DNA of 64,000 nucleotides from Streptomyces sp. ITFR-16 (GCF_031844705.1 NZ_CP134609.1:7626001-7690000), one strand, 5' to 3'; shown: positions 25,068-33,326, counted from the first letter of the stretch. Program-made: numbers and translations. The notes: a model not told the origin generated them from the sequence alone.

Positions 25068-26275
25068 GCGTCGTCCTCGGAGTATTCGGGCGCGGGATAG
25101 CGGGCCAGCAGGGGTGATTCGTGCAGGGCGAGAGCGACGCCGCCATGGGCGCCGCCGGCCTCCCCGAGCGCGGCGCGGCACACCGAGAGCCGGTCCCGGG
25201 CCAGCGGCAGCACATGGGCGTCGAGCGCGCCTTCGACCGGCTCCAGCAGCGCCGGGCCCGCCTCGGCGAGCTCACCGCCCAGCACGATCACCCCCGGGCC
25301 GACCGCGTTGACGACCCCGGCGAGCACCACGCCGATCCGCTCGCCGGCCGCCCGCAGCACCTCGTGCGCCGCCCGGTCGCCCGCGTCGAGCGCGGCCAGC
25401 AGCGCGGGCACGGCATCGGCCCGCCCGCCCCGGTCCCGGAACGCGTCGAGCACCGCGCCGACCGAGGCGGCCGTCTCCAGGCACCCGGCGCCCCCGCACT
25501 CGCAGGGCGCGCCCCCGGGCTCGGCGGTGATGTGGCCGATTTCGCCCGCGAGTCCGTCCACGCCGCGGTGCAGCGAGCCGTTGACGACGAGCCCGCCGCC
25601 GACCCCGTGCGACAGCCGCAGATAGAGCACGTCACGGCTGCCGGCCGCCGCACCCCAGGTCGCCTCGGCGAGCGCGGCCAGCCGGGTGTTGTTGTCCAGC
25701 AGCACAGGAGCGCCGAACCGCTTCCCCAGCAGTTCGGCGAGGGCCGCGAGCGATCCCTCGGGCTCCTCGTCTGGCCCGCTGCGGCGCACCGGGCCCACCA
25801 CGCCGACGCCGACCGCGCCGGTGGCCCCGAGGGCGGAGAGCCGCAGCGTGCCACCCGCCAGCGAGGAGACCAACTCCTCTGCCAGGCCGACCCGGTCCTC
25901 CCACGACAGCTCCGGGGGATGGGCCAGGCTCGCCGAACCGATCAGCTCATGGGCGACATTGGCGGCGGCCACATGGACGGCCCGGCGCGCGAAGTCGATG
26001 CCGACGGCCTGACCGGCCGCCGGGTCGAGCGTCAGATGCTCGACCGGACGGCCGCGTCTGCGGGGTCCGGGGTGCGCGGCGGTGGAGACCACGGCGCCGC
26101 TCGCGACCAGGGTCCCGACGATGTCGTACAGCGTCGTGCGCGAGAGCCCGGAGCGGCGTCCCAGCTCCGCCCGGCTCTGCGGGCCGTGCCGGCGCAGCAG
26201 ACCGAGCACGAGTTCCTCGTGCCCGCGCCTGAGCCGCGTCAGGGGGCCGCCTTGAGAGTGCATGGCGCCCAGCAT
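25064..26275 (-). CDS. ROK-family transcriptional regulator of the ABC-sulfatase-GH43 operon
   Basis: 403 residues. An N-terminal winged helix (S-R-A-E-L-G-R-R-S-G-L-S-R-T-T-L-Y-D-I-V, about residues 33-52) precedes a ROK sugar-kinase-like fold with L-L-D-N-N-T-R-L-A-A-L-A-E and the zinc-binding C-x-C-G-G-x-G-C-L-E motif (P-C-E-C-G-G-A-G-C-L-E-T). ROK regulators usually sense sugars or sugar phosphates. It is the first gene of the minus-strand operon and overlaps the permease start. An A/T-rich inverted repeat just upstream is a candidate operator. Confidence 0.9.
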   Translation of the reverse strand: MLGAMHSQGGPLTRLRRGHEELVLGLLRRHGPQSRAELGRRSGLSRTTLYDIVGTLVASGAVVSTAAHPGPRRRGRPVEHLTLDPAAGQAVGIDFARRAVHVAAANVAHELIGSASLAHPPELSWEDRVGLAEELVSSLAGGTLRLSALGATGAVGVGVVGPVRRSGPDEEPEGSLAALAELLGKRFGAPVLLDNNTRLAALAEATWGAAAGSRDVLYLRLSHGVGGGLVVNGSLHRGVDGLAGEIGHITAEPGGAPCECGGAGCLETAASVGAVLDAFRDRGGRADAVPALLAALDAGDRAAHEVLRAAGERIGVVLAGVVNAVGPGVIVLGGELAEAGPALLEPVEGALDAHVLPLARDRLSVCRAALGEAGGAHGGVALALHESPLLARYPAPEYSEDDA

Positions 26276-26286
26276 GAGGAAGGGCC

Positions 26287-26315
26287 GATTTTTTGGTCAA
26301 CCTCCCGGAAAAATC
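26287..26315 (-). promoter_or_regulatory. A/T-rich inverted repeat, candidate ROK operator
   Basis: GATTTTT (26287-26293) and AAAAATC (26309-26315) are perfect complements separated by 15 bp, an A/T-rich island directly upstream of the ROK start at 26275. Its position fits autoregulation of the operon. The role is inferred from place and symmetry only. Confidence 0.5.
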
Positions 26316-26360
26316 TTCATGTTGCCGCAATACCCGGACCGGGCCGCCCCGGGACGGCCG

Positions 26361-27434
26361 TCAGGCCGCGTACGCGTACGGCGGATAGGTCAGGTAGCCC
26401 TCGTCGCCGCCCTGGAAGTAGGTGGCCTCGTCGGCGGGGGCGATCGGCAGCCCGGTGCGCAGGCGTTCCACCAGGTCGGGGTTGGAGACGAAGGCCCGGC
26501 CGAAGCTGATGAGGTCGGCGCCCAGGTCCAGCCAGTGATCGGCGTCGTCCCGGCCGGTCTGCTTGGGTCCCATCGGCAGGACCGGGTTGACGATCAGCGT
26601 GCCCGGCCAGGCCCGGCGCAGGGTGAGGAGCACCTCCTCCGCGACGGTGGCCTCCAGGTGGACGTAGGCGAGCTCCAGGCGGGCCAGTTCGGCCAGCAGC
26701 GCGGTGTAGAGCTCGGTGGTGTCGCTCTCCTCGACGCCCCAGAAGCCGCCGCCCGGAGAGAGCCGGATCCCGGTCCTGGCACCGCCGACCGCGTCCGCGG
26801 TGGCCTCCGCCGCCTCGACCGCGAAGCGGATGCGCCGGGCGGCCGGGCCTCCGTAGCGGTCCGTGCGCAGGTTGGCGTTGGAGGAGAGGAACTGCGAGAT
26901 CAGATAGCCGTTGGCGCCGTGCAGCTCCACCCCGTCGAAGCCCGCGTCGACGGCGCGGCGTGCGGCGTCCGCGTACGACCGCGCGTGCTCGGGCACCTCG
27001 GCGGTGGCCAGCGCACGCGGCACGGGGGAGGGCTGGGGGCCGGTCGGGGTGAACACGTCCCCGACGGCGGCCACGGCCGACGGGCCGACCGGCTGCAGCC
27101 CGGTGGTGTCGGGGTGTGAGACCCGTCCCCCGTGCATGATCTGGGCGAAGATCCGGCCGCCGTTGGCGTGGACCGCGCCGGTCACCTGTTCCCAGGAAGC
27201 TGTCTGCTCGTCGGTGTGCAGCCCCGGGGTGCCCGGGTTGGACTGCCCGATCAGGCTCGGCTGCACCCCCTCGCTCACGATCAGCCCGGCGGTGGCCCGC
27301 TGGGCGTAGTAGGCGGCCATCGACGGTGTGGCGAGGCCGCCCGCGGCGGCCCGGACCCGGGTCATCGGGGCCATGACCACCCGGTTGGGCAGCGTCAGGC
27401 CGCCGAGCCGGTGGCCGGAGAGAAGGTGCGTCAT
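26361..27434 (-). CDS. Old yellow enzyme-type alkene reductase (OYE 2)
   Basis: 357 residues with the OYE hallmarks R-V-V-M-A-P-M-T-R-V-R-A, I-M-H-G-G-R-V-S-H-P, V-E-L-H-G-A-N-G-Y-L-I-S-Q-F-L (H-x-x-N substrate pair) and T-D-R-Y-G-G. It is clearly related to but well diverged from the OYE at 13479, and lacks that protein's long C-terminal tail. FMN-dependent reduction of activated alkenes or quinones with NAD(P)H is expected. It is divergent from a MerR gene with the operator between them, repeating the arrangement of the first copy. Confidence 0.93.
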   Translation of the reverse strand: MTHLLSGHRLGGLTLPNRVVMAPMTRVRAAAGGLATPSMAAYYAQRATAGLIVSEGVQPSLIGQSNPGTPGLHTDEQTASWEQVTGAVHANGGRIFAQIMHGGRVSHPDTTGLQPVGPSAVAAVGDVFTPTGPQPSPVPRALATAEVPEHARSYADAARRAVDAGFDGVELHGANGYLISQFLSSNANLRTDRYGGPAARRIRFAVEAAEATADAVGGARTGIRLSPGGGFWGVEESDTTELYTALLAELARLELAYVHLEATVAEEVLLTLRRAWPGTLIVNPVLPMGPKQTGRDDADHWLDLGADLISFGRAFVSNPDLVERLRTGLPIAPADEATYFQGGDEGYLTYPPYAYAA

Positions 27435-27499
27435 GTCGGGACTCCTCGGTGTTCCGCGTCCGTCGTACCCGGAAGTCGGGCACGGGAGTTACGCTAAAA

Positions 27500-27517
27500 C
27501 CTCACGTCGATGTCAGG
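27500..27517 (-). promoter_or_regulatory. MerR-type operator upstream of OYE 2
   Basis: Read toward the reductase (minus strand) the site is CCTGACATCGACGTGAGG, preceded by CTTGCC (-35-like) and followed by TTTTAGCGT (-10-like). It matches 14 of 18 positions of the operator at 13445-13462 in the same orientation relative to its OYE gene. Confidence 0.7.
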
Positions 27518-27557
27518 GGCAAGCCCTTGTGACGCGGAACACACACAGGAGGCGGAT

Positions 27558-27938
27558 ATGCGGATCGGTGAACTCGCGTCACGGGCCGGGGTCAGCATCC
27601 GGTCCGTGCGCTACTACGAGGAGCAGGGGCTGCTCACCAGCGTCCGCAGCGCCAGCGGGCAGCGGCACTACACGGACAGCGAGGTCGAGCGGGTCGTCTT
27701 CCTCCAGCGGCTGTACGCCGCCGGGCTGTCCAGCCGCACCATCGCCGAGCTGCTGCCCTGCGTCGACGCCCCCAGCCGGGACAACTCCGATGCGGCACTG
27801 GAGCGGATGGCGCAGGAGCACGAGCGGCTCTCCGCGCACATCGCCGACCTCATGAGCACCAGGGACACGCTGGAACAGCTGATGGCCACCGCCCGCGCGT
27901 ACCGCGAGCAGCTGGGCACGGCCGCGGCCGTCCGCTGA
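27558..27938 (+). CDS. MerR-family regulator (copy 2, paired with OYE 2)
   Basis: 126 residues from ATG 27558, preceded by AGGAGG; an upstream in-frame start at 27510 would overlap the operator. M-R-I-G-E-L-A-S-R-A-G-V-S-I-R-S-V-R-Y-Y-E-E-Q-G-L-L is the MerR DNA-binding motif. The paralogue at 13049 shares the overall length, the R-L-Y/E-L-Y-A-A-G-L block and the lone Cys68 in L-L-P-C-V. The C-terminal helix is a coiled coil. It is divergent from OYE 2 and likely activates it. Confidence 0.9.
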   Translation: MRIGELASRAGVSIRSVRYYEEQGLLTSVRSASGQRHYTDSEVERVVFLQRLYAAGLSSRTIAELLPCVDAPSRDNSDAALERMAQEHERLSAHIADLMSTRDTLEQLMATARAYREQLGTAAAVR

Positions 27939-27956
27939 CGGGCGCCGCGCCGGACC

Positions 27957-28895
27957 TCAGCGAGCTGCCTCTCCCGGCGCCGGTGACCGGGTGGGCGCCG
28001 GAAGCTGTCCCGCGACGATCGCGGCGAGGCAGAGCCCGAACCCGACGAGCTGGACCGGTCCGAGCGTCTGGCCGAGCAGGGCGGCGCCGAGCACGGCGGC
28101 CACCAGCGGCGAGAGCAGGCCGAGCACGGCGACGGAGGTGACCGGCAGCGTGGTGATCCCCCGGAACCAGAGGACGTACGCGGCCAGACCGCCGACCGCA
28201 CCCAGCCAGAGGTAGCCCAGGGCGGCGCCCGCGTCGACGGCGGGCGGCGTTCCCTCCACGAGGAGGGCGACGGGAACCAGGAACAGGCCGCCCGCGGTGA
28301 GCTGCCAGCCGGCGAAGGCGGTGGCCCCCACTCCGGCGGGCCGCCCCCAGCGCTTGGTGAGCGTCACACCGAGCGCCATCGTCGCGGCGCCGGCCAGACC
28401 CGCCGCGACGCCGACCGCGTCGAGCCCGGCGTCCGGCCCGACCACCACCAGGCCGACCCCGACGACACCGGTCACCCCCCAGGCGAGACGCCAGGCGGAC
28501 GGGCTCTCATGAAGGACCGTCACGGCAAGGACGGCGACGATCAGCGGCTGGGCCGCCGCGACGGTGGCCGCCACCCCGCCCGGCAGGCGCTCGGCCGCGG
28601 TGAACAGCAGCGGGAAGAACAGCCCGATGTTGAGCACACCGAGTGCCGCGGCCTTCCCCCACCACGCGCCGCGCGGCAGCGTCCGGGTGATCGCCAGTGC
28701 GACCAGACCGGCGGGCAGCGCCCGCAGCAGTCCCGCGAACATCGGGTGTCCCTGCGGGAGAAGCTCGGTCGTGACGACATAGGTCGTGCCCCACACCAGG
28801 GGAGCGAGGGCCGTCAGAAGGGTGCCGGACAACCGGCCGGGGGAGGGGCGGCCGACGGTCTCACCGGCGGTGCTCGGTACTGCTGGGCTTGTCAT
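27957..28895 (-). CDS. EamA/DMT-family transporter
   Basis: 312 residues from ATG 28895. Ten hydrophobic helices in two EamA repeats are visible; landmarks are A-L-A-P-L-V-W-G-T-T-Y-V-V-T-T-E-L-L-P near the N-terminus, P-L-L-F-T-A-A-E-R-L-P-G-G-V-A-A-T in the first repeat and G-L-L-S-P-L-V-A-A-V-L-G in the second. Such proteins export metabolites or amino acids. A divergent LysR gene lies 79 bp away with a palindromic box in the gap, the common arrangement of a LysR-controlled exporter. The substrate is unknown. Confidence 0.9.
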   Translation of the reverse strand: MTSPAVPSTAGETVGRPSPGRLSGTLLTALAPLVWGTTYVVTTELLPQGHPMFAGLLRALPAGLVALAITRTLPRGAWWGKAAALGVLNIGLFFPLLFTAAERLPGGVAATVAAAQPLIVAVLAVTVLHESPSAWRLAWGVTGVVGVGLVVVGPDAGLDAVGVAAGLAGAATMALGVTLTKRWGRPAGVGATAFAGWQLTAGGLFLVPVALLVEGTPPAVDAGAALGYLWLGAVGGLAAYVLWFRGITTLPVTSVAVLGLLSPLVAAVLGAALLGQTLGPVQLVGFGLCLAAIVAGQLPAPTRSPAPGEAAR

Positions 28896-28953
28896 ACCGG
28901 CAGTCTCGAACGGCCCGGATCGATGAGTCCAACACATGTTTGTCAGCTCAGCG

Positions 28954-28968
28954 ATCGTGATACACGAT
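28954..28968. promoter_or_regulatory. LysR-type T-N11-A box between EamA and LysR genes
   Basis: ATCGTG-ATA-CACGAT is a perfect inverted repeat with 6-bp arms and contains a T-N11-A core (T28955, A28967). It ends 6 bp before the LysR start codon, so autorepression as well as control of the exporter is likely. Confidence 0.65.
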
Positions 28969-28974
28969 GGATCC

Positions 28975-29901
28975 ATGGAGCTCCAGCAGATGCGGTACGT
29001 CCTCGCCGTCGCCGAGACGAACAACTTCACCCGGGCCGCCGAACGCTGCCTGGTCGTGCAGTCCGCGCTCAGCCACCAGATCGCCCGGCTGGAACGCGAA
29101 CTCGGCGCCCGGCTCTTCGAACGGACCAGCCGCAGGGTCCGGCTGACACCGGCGGGCGAGGCGTTCCTCCCCGCCGCCCGTCAGTGCCTGGACGCCGCCG
29201 AACGCGCGGCCGCCGAGGTCGCGGCGGCCGTCGGCGAGGTACGCGGACGGCTCGCCGTGGGCCTGATCCCCACGGTCGCGGCGGTCGATGTCCCCGGCGC
29301 GCTGCGCGACTTCCGCCGTCAGTACCCGCAGGTGCGCATCAGCCTGCGGGTGGGCGCGAGCGAGGACCTGGTCGAGCAGGTCGCGCGGGGAGCCATCGAC
29401 GTGGCCTTCCTCGGACTGCCCACGACGGCGCGCCCCGAAGGCGTCGCCGCCCGCGAACTCGCCCGCGACCGGCTCGTCGCGGTGGTCGCCCCGGACCACC
29501 CCCTGGCCGGTGAGCCCTCGGTGAGCCTGCGAAGGCTCTCGTCCGAGGAGTTCGTGGACCTTCCGGCCGGCACGGCCGGACGCCTCCAGTCGGACCAGGC
29601 CTTCGCCGCCGAGGGCCTCCGCCGTGACGTCGCCTACGAAGTGACAAGCGCCGACTACATCGCCCGGCTCGTCGGCCCGGGCCTCGGCGTGGCCATGCTC
29701 CCCTCCGCGTACGCTCCCCGGCTCGTCGGCGTCGTCACCGTCGAGGTCGCCGACGCACCGGCCCGCGTCGAGTACGCCGTGTGGAGCCGCTCGGGTACCA
29801 CCCCGGCGGCGGCCGCGTTCCTCACCGTCCTCGGCATTCCCGAAGAGGACGAGCAAGAGGACGAGGACGGGAACGGGGAGGCTCCCGGCGCGTGTCCCTA
29901 G
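28975..29901 (+). CDS. LysR-family regulator, divergent from EamA transporter
   Basis: 308 residues from ATG 28975; the upstream in-frame extension to 28936 would run through the palindrome. M-E-L-Q-Q-M-R-Y-V-L-A-V-A-E-T-N-N-F-T-R-A-A-E-R-C and S-A-L-S-H-Q-I-A-R-L-E-R-E-L-G-A-R-L-F-E-R form the standard LysR helix-turn-helix. The effector-binding domain follows (about 90-290). The C-terminal tail is unusually acidic (E-E-D-E-Q-E-D-E-D-G). It probably controls the EamA exporter and itself. The gene is convergent with an aldo/keto reductase gene. Confidence 0.9.
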   Translation: MELQQMRYVLAVAETNNFTRAAERCLVVQSALSHQIARLERELGARLFERTSRRVRLTPAGEAFLPAARQCLDAAERAAAEVAAAVGEVRGRLAVGLIPTVAAVDVPGALRDFRRQYPQVRISLRVGASEDLVEQVARGAIDVAFLGLPTTARPEGVAARELARDRLVAVVAPDHPLAGEPSVSLRRLSSEEFVDLPAGTAGRLQSDQAFAAEGLRRDVAYEVTSADYIARLVGPGLGVAMLPSAYAPRLVGVVTVEVADAPARVEYAVWSRSGTTPAAAAFLTVLGIPEEDEQEDEDGNGEAPGACP

Positions 29902-29933
29902 CTCCTGCGGCGGCTTCCGTCCCCGCCCGCCTC

Positions 29934-30908
29934 TCAGTCCTTGATGATGCCGAGCTTGGCGATGTCCTCGTCGGTGCGGTTGCCGTGGATCTCGATCTTG
30001 GCGAGTTCGGTCTCGATCCGGTCGAACTCCTCGGCGGTCAGCTCCACGGCGGCGGCGCCCAGGTTCTCCTCGACGCGCTCGATCCGGCGCGAGCCGGGGA
30101 TGGGGACGATGAAGTCCTTCTTGTGCAGCATCCAGGCCAGCGAGATCTGCGCCGGGGTGGCGCCCTTCTCCCGGGCGAAGGCGGTGAGCAGGTCCAGGAG
30201 CGGCTGGTTGGCACGGATGTTGTTCTTGTCGAACCGGGTGATGACCCGGCGGACGTCGGCCCCGGTGTAGGTGTCGTCGGCGGTGATCCTGCCGCTGAGG
30301 AAACCGGTCGCCAGCGGGCTGAACGCCACGAAGCCGATGCCCAGTTCCTCGCACGCGGGAATGACACCCTGCTCGAACATCCGCTCCATGAGGGAGTATT
30401 CGCTCTGGATCGCGGTCAGCGGCGTCACGGCGTGCGCCCGGCGGATCTGCTCCTCGGTCGCCTGCGACTGCCCCCAGCCGAGGATCTTGCCCTCGTCGAT
30501 CAGTTCGCCCATGACGCCCGCGATGTCCTCGACGGGGATCGAGTCGGGCACCCGGTGCTGGTAGTACAGCTCGACATGGTCGGTGCGCAGGCGCGTCAGG
30601 GACGCCTCCAGCCGGGCGTGGATCTGCTTGCTCAGCTCGGCGGGTGTGAGGGGGCCGCCGAGGTAGAACTTGGTGGCGATGACGACCTGGTCGCGGATGG
30701 GTTCCAGCGCCGGCCCGACCAACTCCTCGTTGGCGCCCGCCGCATAGCCCTCCGCCGTGTCGAAGAGGGTGCAGCCCAGGTCGAACGCCTTGCGGATCAG
30801 GCCGGTCGCCTCGCTGCCGCTCACGCCGGCTCCGTACCCCTGGCTGAGGCCCATGGCCCCCAGGCCGACCGCGGAGACCTCGAGGCGCCCGATGGTCCTC
30901 GTCTTCAT
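29934..30908 (-). CDS. Aldo/keto reductase (AKR 1)
   Basis: 324 residues, TIM-barrel AKR of the YhdN/Tas-like group. The catalytic tetrad is readable: Asp in L-F-D-T-A-E-G-Y, Tyr in the same motif, Lys in V-I-A-T-K-F-Y, and His in L-Y-Y-Q-H-R-V-P. The NADPH-binding C-terminal I-P-G-S-R-R-I-E-R-V-E-E-N is intact. It reduces carbonyl compounds; the substrate cannot be predicted. It stands alone between the LysR gene and the GNAT gene. Confidence 0.92.
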   Translation of the reverse strand: MKTRTIGRLEVSAVGLGAMGLSQGYGAGVSGSEATGLIRKAFDLGCTLFDTAEGYAAGANEELVGPALEPIRDQVVIATKFYLGGPLTPAELSKQIHARLEASLTRLRTDHVELYYQHRVPDSIPVEDIAGVMGELIDEGKILGWGQSQATEEQIRRAHAVTPLTAIQSEYSLMERMFEQGVIPACEELGIGFVAFSPLATGFLSGRITADDTYTGADVRRVITRFDKNNIRANQPLLDLLTAFAREKGATPAQISLAWMLHKKDFIVPIPGSRRIERVEENLGAAAVELTAEEFDRIETELAKIEIHGNRTDEDIAKLGIIKD

Positions 30909-31037
30909 ATGTGGTGGTCCTCTCTGACATCGCGACGGCCCCGCGCGGTGTGGAGGTCCGCGCGGGGTGCGTCGAGTGTGCCGCGCGCCGGTGGAGAACC
31001 GGTCGCGGCGGCGGACCCGCGCGGCCGCCGGGCGGTG

Positions 31038-31568
31038 TCAGGACTTCGGCGGGGCGGGGCGGACCATGCGCACATTGGGCAGCCGCCCCCGCCACATCTC
31101 GCGTTCGCCGGTGGCCCTGAACCCGTGGCGTTCGTAGAAGCGGATCGCGCGCTCGTTGTACTCGGTGACCCACAGGAGCATGGGCGCACTCCCCGCCCAG
31201 GTCAGGAACTCACTCATCATCCGCCCTCCGAGACCCGCGCCCTGGGCCTCGTCCAGCAGATACATCGGACCCAGGCCGACCCCCTCGTCGTCCCGCCGGC
31301 CGCAGAGGAAACCGGCGATCCCGGTGCCGGAGCGGACGACGCGGCAGAACAGCAGGTCCGGCCGCCGTTCCGTCTCCAGGATGAACTCCCGCCACCGGGC
31401 GCTGCCTTCGGCGGTCGCGGAGGACCCACGCTGCTCACGGATCCACTTCTCGTCGATGCCCGACTCCGCGTGCGGATAGGTCTGCAGCCAGGCCGCCAGC
31501 TGCACCCTGCCCAGCGACTCGGCGTCCTCGGCGCGGGGGGTCTCGATCACGTGGGCCACGGGGGTCAC
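31038..31568 (-). CDS. GNAT-family N-acetyltransferase
   Basis: 176 residues. The acetyl-CoA loop region reads L-G-P-M-Y-L-L-D-E-A-Q-G-A-G-L-G-G-R-M-M (motif A, Q-x-x-G-x-G), then L-L-W-V-T-E-Y-N-E-R-A-I-R-F-Y-E-R-H-G-F, the usual motif B. An N-terminal W-L-Q-T-Y element fits the group often labelled ribosomal or small-molecule acetyltransferases. Its start overlaps the stop of a 65-residue ORF by 4 bp (ATGA), implying translational coupling and perhaps a functional link. Substrate unknown. Confidence 0.88.
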   Translation of the reverse strand: MTPVAHVIETPRAEDAESLGRVQLAAWLQTYPHAESGIDEKWIREQRGSSATAEGSARWREFILETERRPDLLFCRVVRSGTGIAGFLCGRRDDEGVGLGPMYLLDEAQGAGLGGRMMSEFLTWAGSAPMLLWVTEYNERAIRFYERHGFRATGEREMWRGRLPNVRMVRPAPPKS

Positions 31569-31762
31569 GATCCCTGCGGCCGGGGCGCCGAGTTCCGCAG
31601 CCGGAGCAGATCGCCGACCGGCTCCGGCGGCCCCAGCGGTTCCACGGCCTCGGTCGGGACCGCGGCATGCGGGACCGGGCCGCCGAACGGGCGGGAGCGA
31701 CGGACCACCGGGATCGTGGGGCCTCCCGAGAAGTGCGGCACTTCTTCGGGCTGTGGGCGCAT
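31565..31762 (-). CDS. Small Pro-rich protein (65 residues) coupled to GNAT gene
   Basis: ATG 31762 is preceded by AGGAG at ideal spacing (8 nt), and the stop overlaps the GNAT start (ATGA), so translation is well supported although the peptide matches nothing I know. It is rich in Pro, Arg, Gly and Val, has no Cys or Lys, and contains V-P-H-F-S-G-G-P-T-I-P-V-V-R-R-S-R-P-F-G. It has no signal peptide or membrane segment. It could be a small regulatory or partner protein, or a substrate of the GNAT enzyme; a peptide precursor is possible but unproven. A longer start at 31795 is in frame but lacks a clear ribosome site. Confidence 0.55.
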   Translation of the reverse strand: MRPQPEEVPHFSGGPTIPVVRRSRPFGGPVPHAAVPTEAVEPLGPPEPVGDLLRLRNSAPRPQGS

Positions 31763-31808
31763 GCTGGGGGCTCCTGCTTCGTGTCGTGTCCGCACGGCCC
31801 CCGTGTCG

Positions 31809-32420
31809 CTACGAGGCCGCCGCCCACTCGAAGCCGTCCGGGTCGGTGAAGGACCCGCTGTCGCTGCCGATCGTGAGCCCGTGCGATCCCGTGCCGTCGG
31901 GGGAGACCCCGGCGTCCTTGGCGAGGGCGTGCCGAGGGTACAACGCGAGCTTGACCGCGCTCGACGGGGTTTCGAACTCGACGTACTTGCGCCCGTAGCT
32001 CTTGCCCACGACGAAGCCGCGGTCGACGTAGAACTGCTTGCTCACGGCCATGTCCGTGACACCCAGCAGAAGAACGAACTGCTCGACCTGCCGGGTGTCC
32101 GGCCCCTTGTCCTTCTTCGAGGAGCTCGCGACCTTCCACAGCGCGCCGTCGGGCGTGCGGACGACGCCGCCGTAGCCCCAGAAGGACTTGGCGGCCGGCT
32201 TGACGGCCGTGGCACCCGCGTCGAGCGCCGCGTCGACGAACCCTCTGACGGTGGCCGGCTGCGCGACGGTGAGTGACAGTGTGAAGCCTCGGAAGCCGGC
32301 CGTCGGCTCCTCGGCGTCCTGCACCCGGACCTGGGGGCCCAGACCGAAGGCGGTGGTGTAGAAGTCCTGTGCGGCGGACGGGTCGGTCGCCGCGAGCGTG
32401 ACGCATTCGATGGAAGCCAT
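31809..32420 (-). CDS. VOC/glyoxalase-fold protein with two modules
   Basis: 203 residues. The N-terminal M-A-S-I-E-C-V-T-L-A-A-T-D-P-S-A-A-Q-D-F begins a beta-alpha-beta-beta-beta module, and a second module starts near residue 116 with V-L-L-L-G-V-T-D-M-A-V-S-K-Q-F-Y. The end F-T-D-P-D-G-F-E-W-A is the typical VOC closing motif, with Glu as a possible metal ligand. Members include glyoxalases, dioxygenases and drug-binding proteins. It precedes the small ORF/GNAT pair on the same strand with a 46-bp gap. Confidence 0.85.
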   Translation of the reverse strand: MASIECVTLAATDPSAAQDFYTTAFGLGPQVRVQDAEEPTAGFRGFTLSLTVAQPATVRGFVDAALDAGATAVKPAAKSFWGYGGVVRTPDGALWKVASSSKKDKGPDTRQVEQFVLLLGVTDMAVSKQFYVDRGFVVGKSYGRKYVEFETPSSAVKLALYPRHALAKDAGVSPDGTGSHGLTIGSDSGSFTDPDGFEWAAAS

Positions 32421-32471
32421 GCGTCGATGCTATTTCCGGCCCTGGGGGCGCGCTTCTTGATTCCTGACCGG

Positions 32472-33203
32472 TCAGCGCCCCACCGCTGTGGTCGTGAAAC
32501 GGCCGCCGCAGACGCGGAGCTGCGGGTCGCGCAGGGTGAGGGCCTCCTTGGAACCGGGCGGGTAGACCCGGAGGTAGTCGGCCCGGCCCCAGCACGCGGA
32601 GCCGTTGATCCCCTGGTTCAGGGTGTGCAGCGAGACGCCTGCGGACTTGCCGGCACCGATCACCGTCTGTGCCCGCGTGCCGCCCTCGCGCTCGGCCGGG
32701 ACACCGACCGCACTTCCGTCGCGCCGGATCAGGGAGACACCCGGGAACCCGTGCAGGGTGCAGGACTGATCGGCCTTGTTCACGAAGGTGAGGCGGTAGT
32801 AGATCTGCCCGGCGCCCGCGTCGGCCCGCCCCAGACTCATGGAGAGATGGTCGGCCGTGCACCGCCGGGAGGCGCCTGCCTCGGAAGCGGTACCGGCGGG
32901 CTCCGACGAGCGGGCGGTGCTGCCGGGGGAGGCCGTGCCCGCTCCGGCCGGGGCCGAGGACTGCGGGGACTGTGTGCCGAAGGGGCTTTGCGCGTCCTGC
33001 GCGGCGCTGCTGGGCGCGGAGTGCGCCGCCCCCGCCGGAGCGGACGTGTCCCCGCAGCCGGCCGTGACGAGCGCGACCGACGCGAGCGCGACCGGCGCCA
33101 GGACACGGCGACGGGGTGCGCGGGCGCTCCCGGCTGTTCTGCGGCTCCGGGGAAGGCGTATGCGCTCGGACGATGACCCGGTTGTTCGCGTGAGTGAGCC
33201 CAT
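32472..33203 (-). CDS. DUF4232 lipoprotein
   Basis: 243 residues as called. A long basic leader (R-S-R-R, R-A-P-R-R-R) precedes a hydrophobic stretch and lipobox V-T-A-G-C at Cys50; the true start may be downstream at a GTG. A Ser/Ala/Pro-rich spacer (about 51-113) leads to a beta-sandwich with C-T-A-D-H-L, Y-Y-R-L-T-F-V-N-K-A-D-Q-S-C-T-L-H-G-F-P-G-V-S-L and N-Q-G-I-N-G-S-A-C, the DUF4232 pattern. Exported and lipid-anchored; function unknown. Divergent from the MDMPI-like gene. Confidence 0.82.
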   Translation of the reverse strand: MGSLTRTTGSSSERIRLPRSRRTAGSARAPRRRVLAPVALASVALVTAGCGDTSAPAGAAHSAPSSAAQDAQSPFGTQSPQSSAPAGAGTASPGSTARSSEPAGTASEAGASRRCTADHLSMSLGRADAGAGQIYYRLTFVNKADQSCTLHGFPGVSLIRRDGSAVGVPAEREGGTRAQTVIGAGKSAGVSLHTLNQGINGSACWGRADYLRVYPPGSKEALTLRDPQLRVCGGRFTTTAVGR

Positions 33204-33326
33204 GCTTCACGCCTGCTCGATTTCGCCCGGTCCGAACCTGTTGATTTGTGGCAGGGCCCGCCGCCCAGGCCCGGGGGCGGGCCGGAAACCGGTTGCGCCG
33301 GTGAGGGGCGCTGTTAGCTTGCGGTC

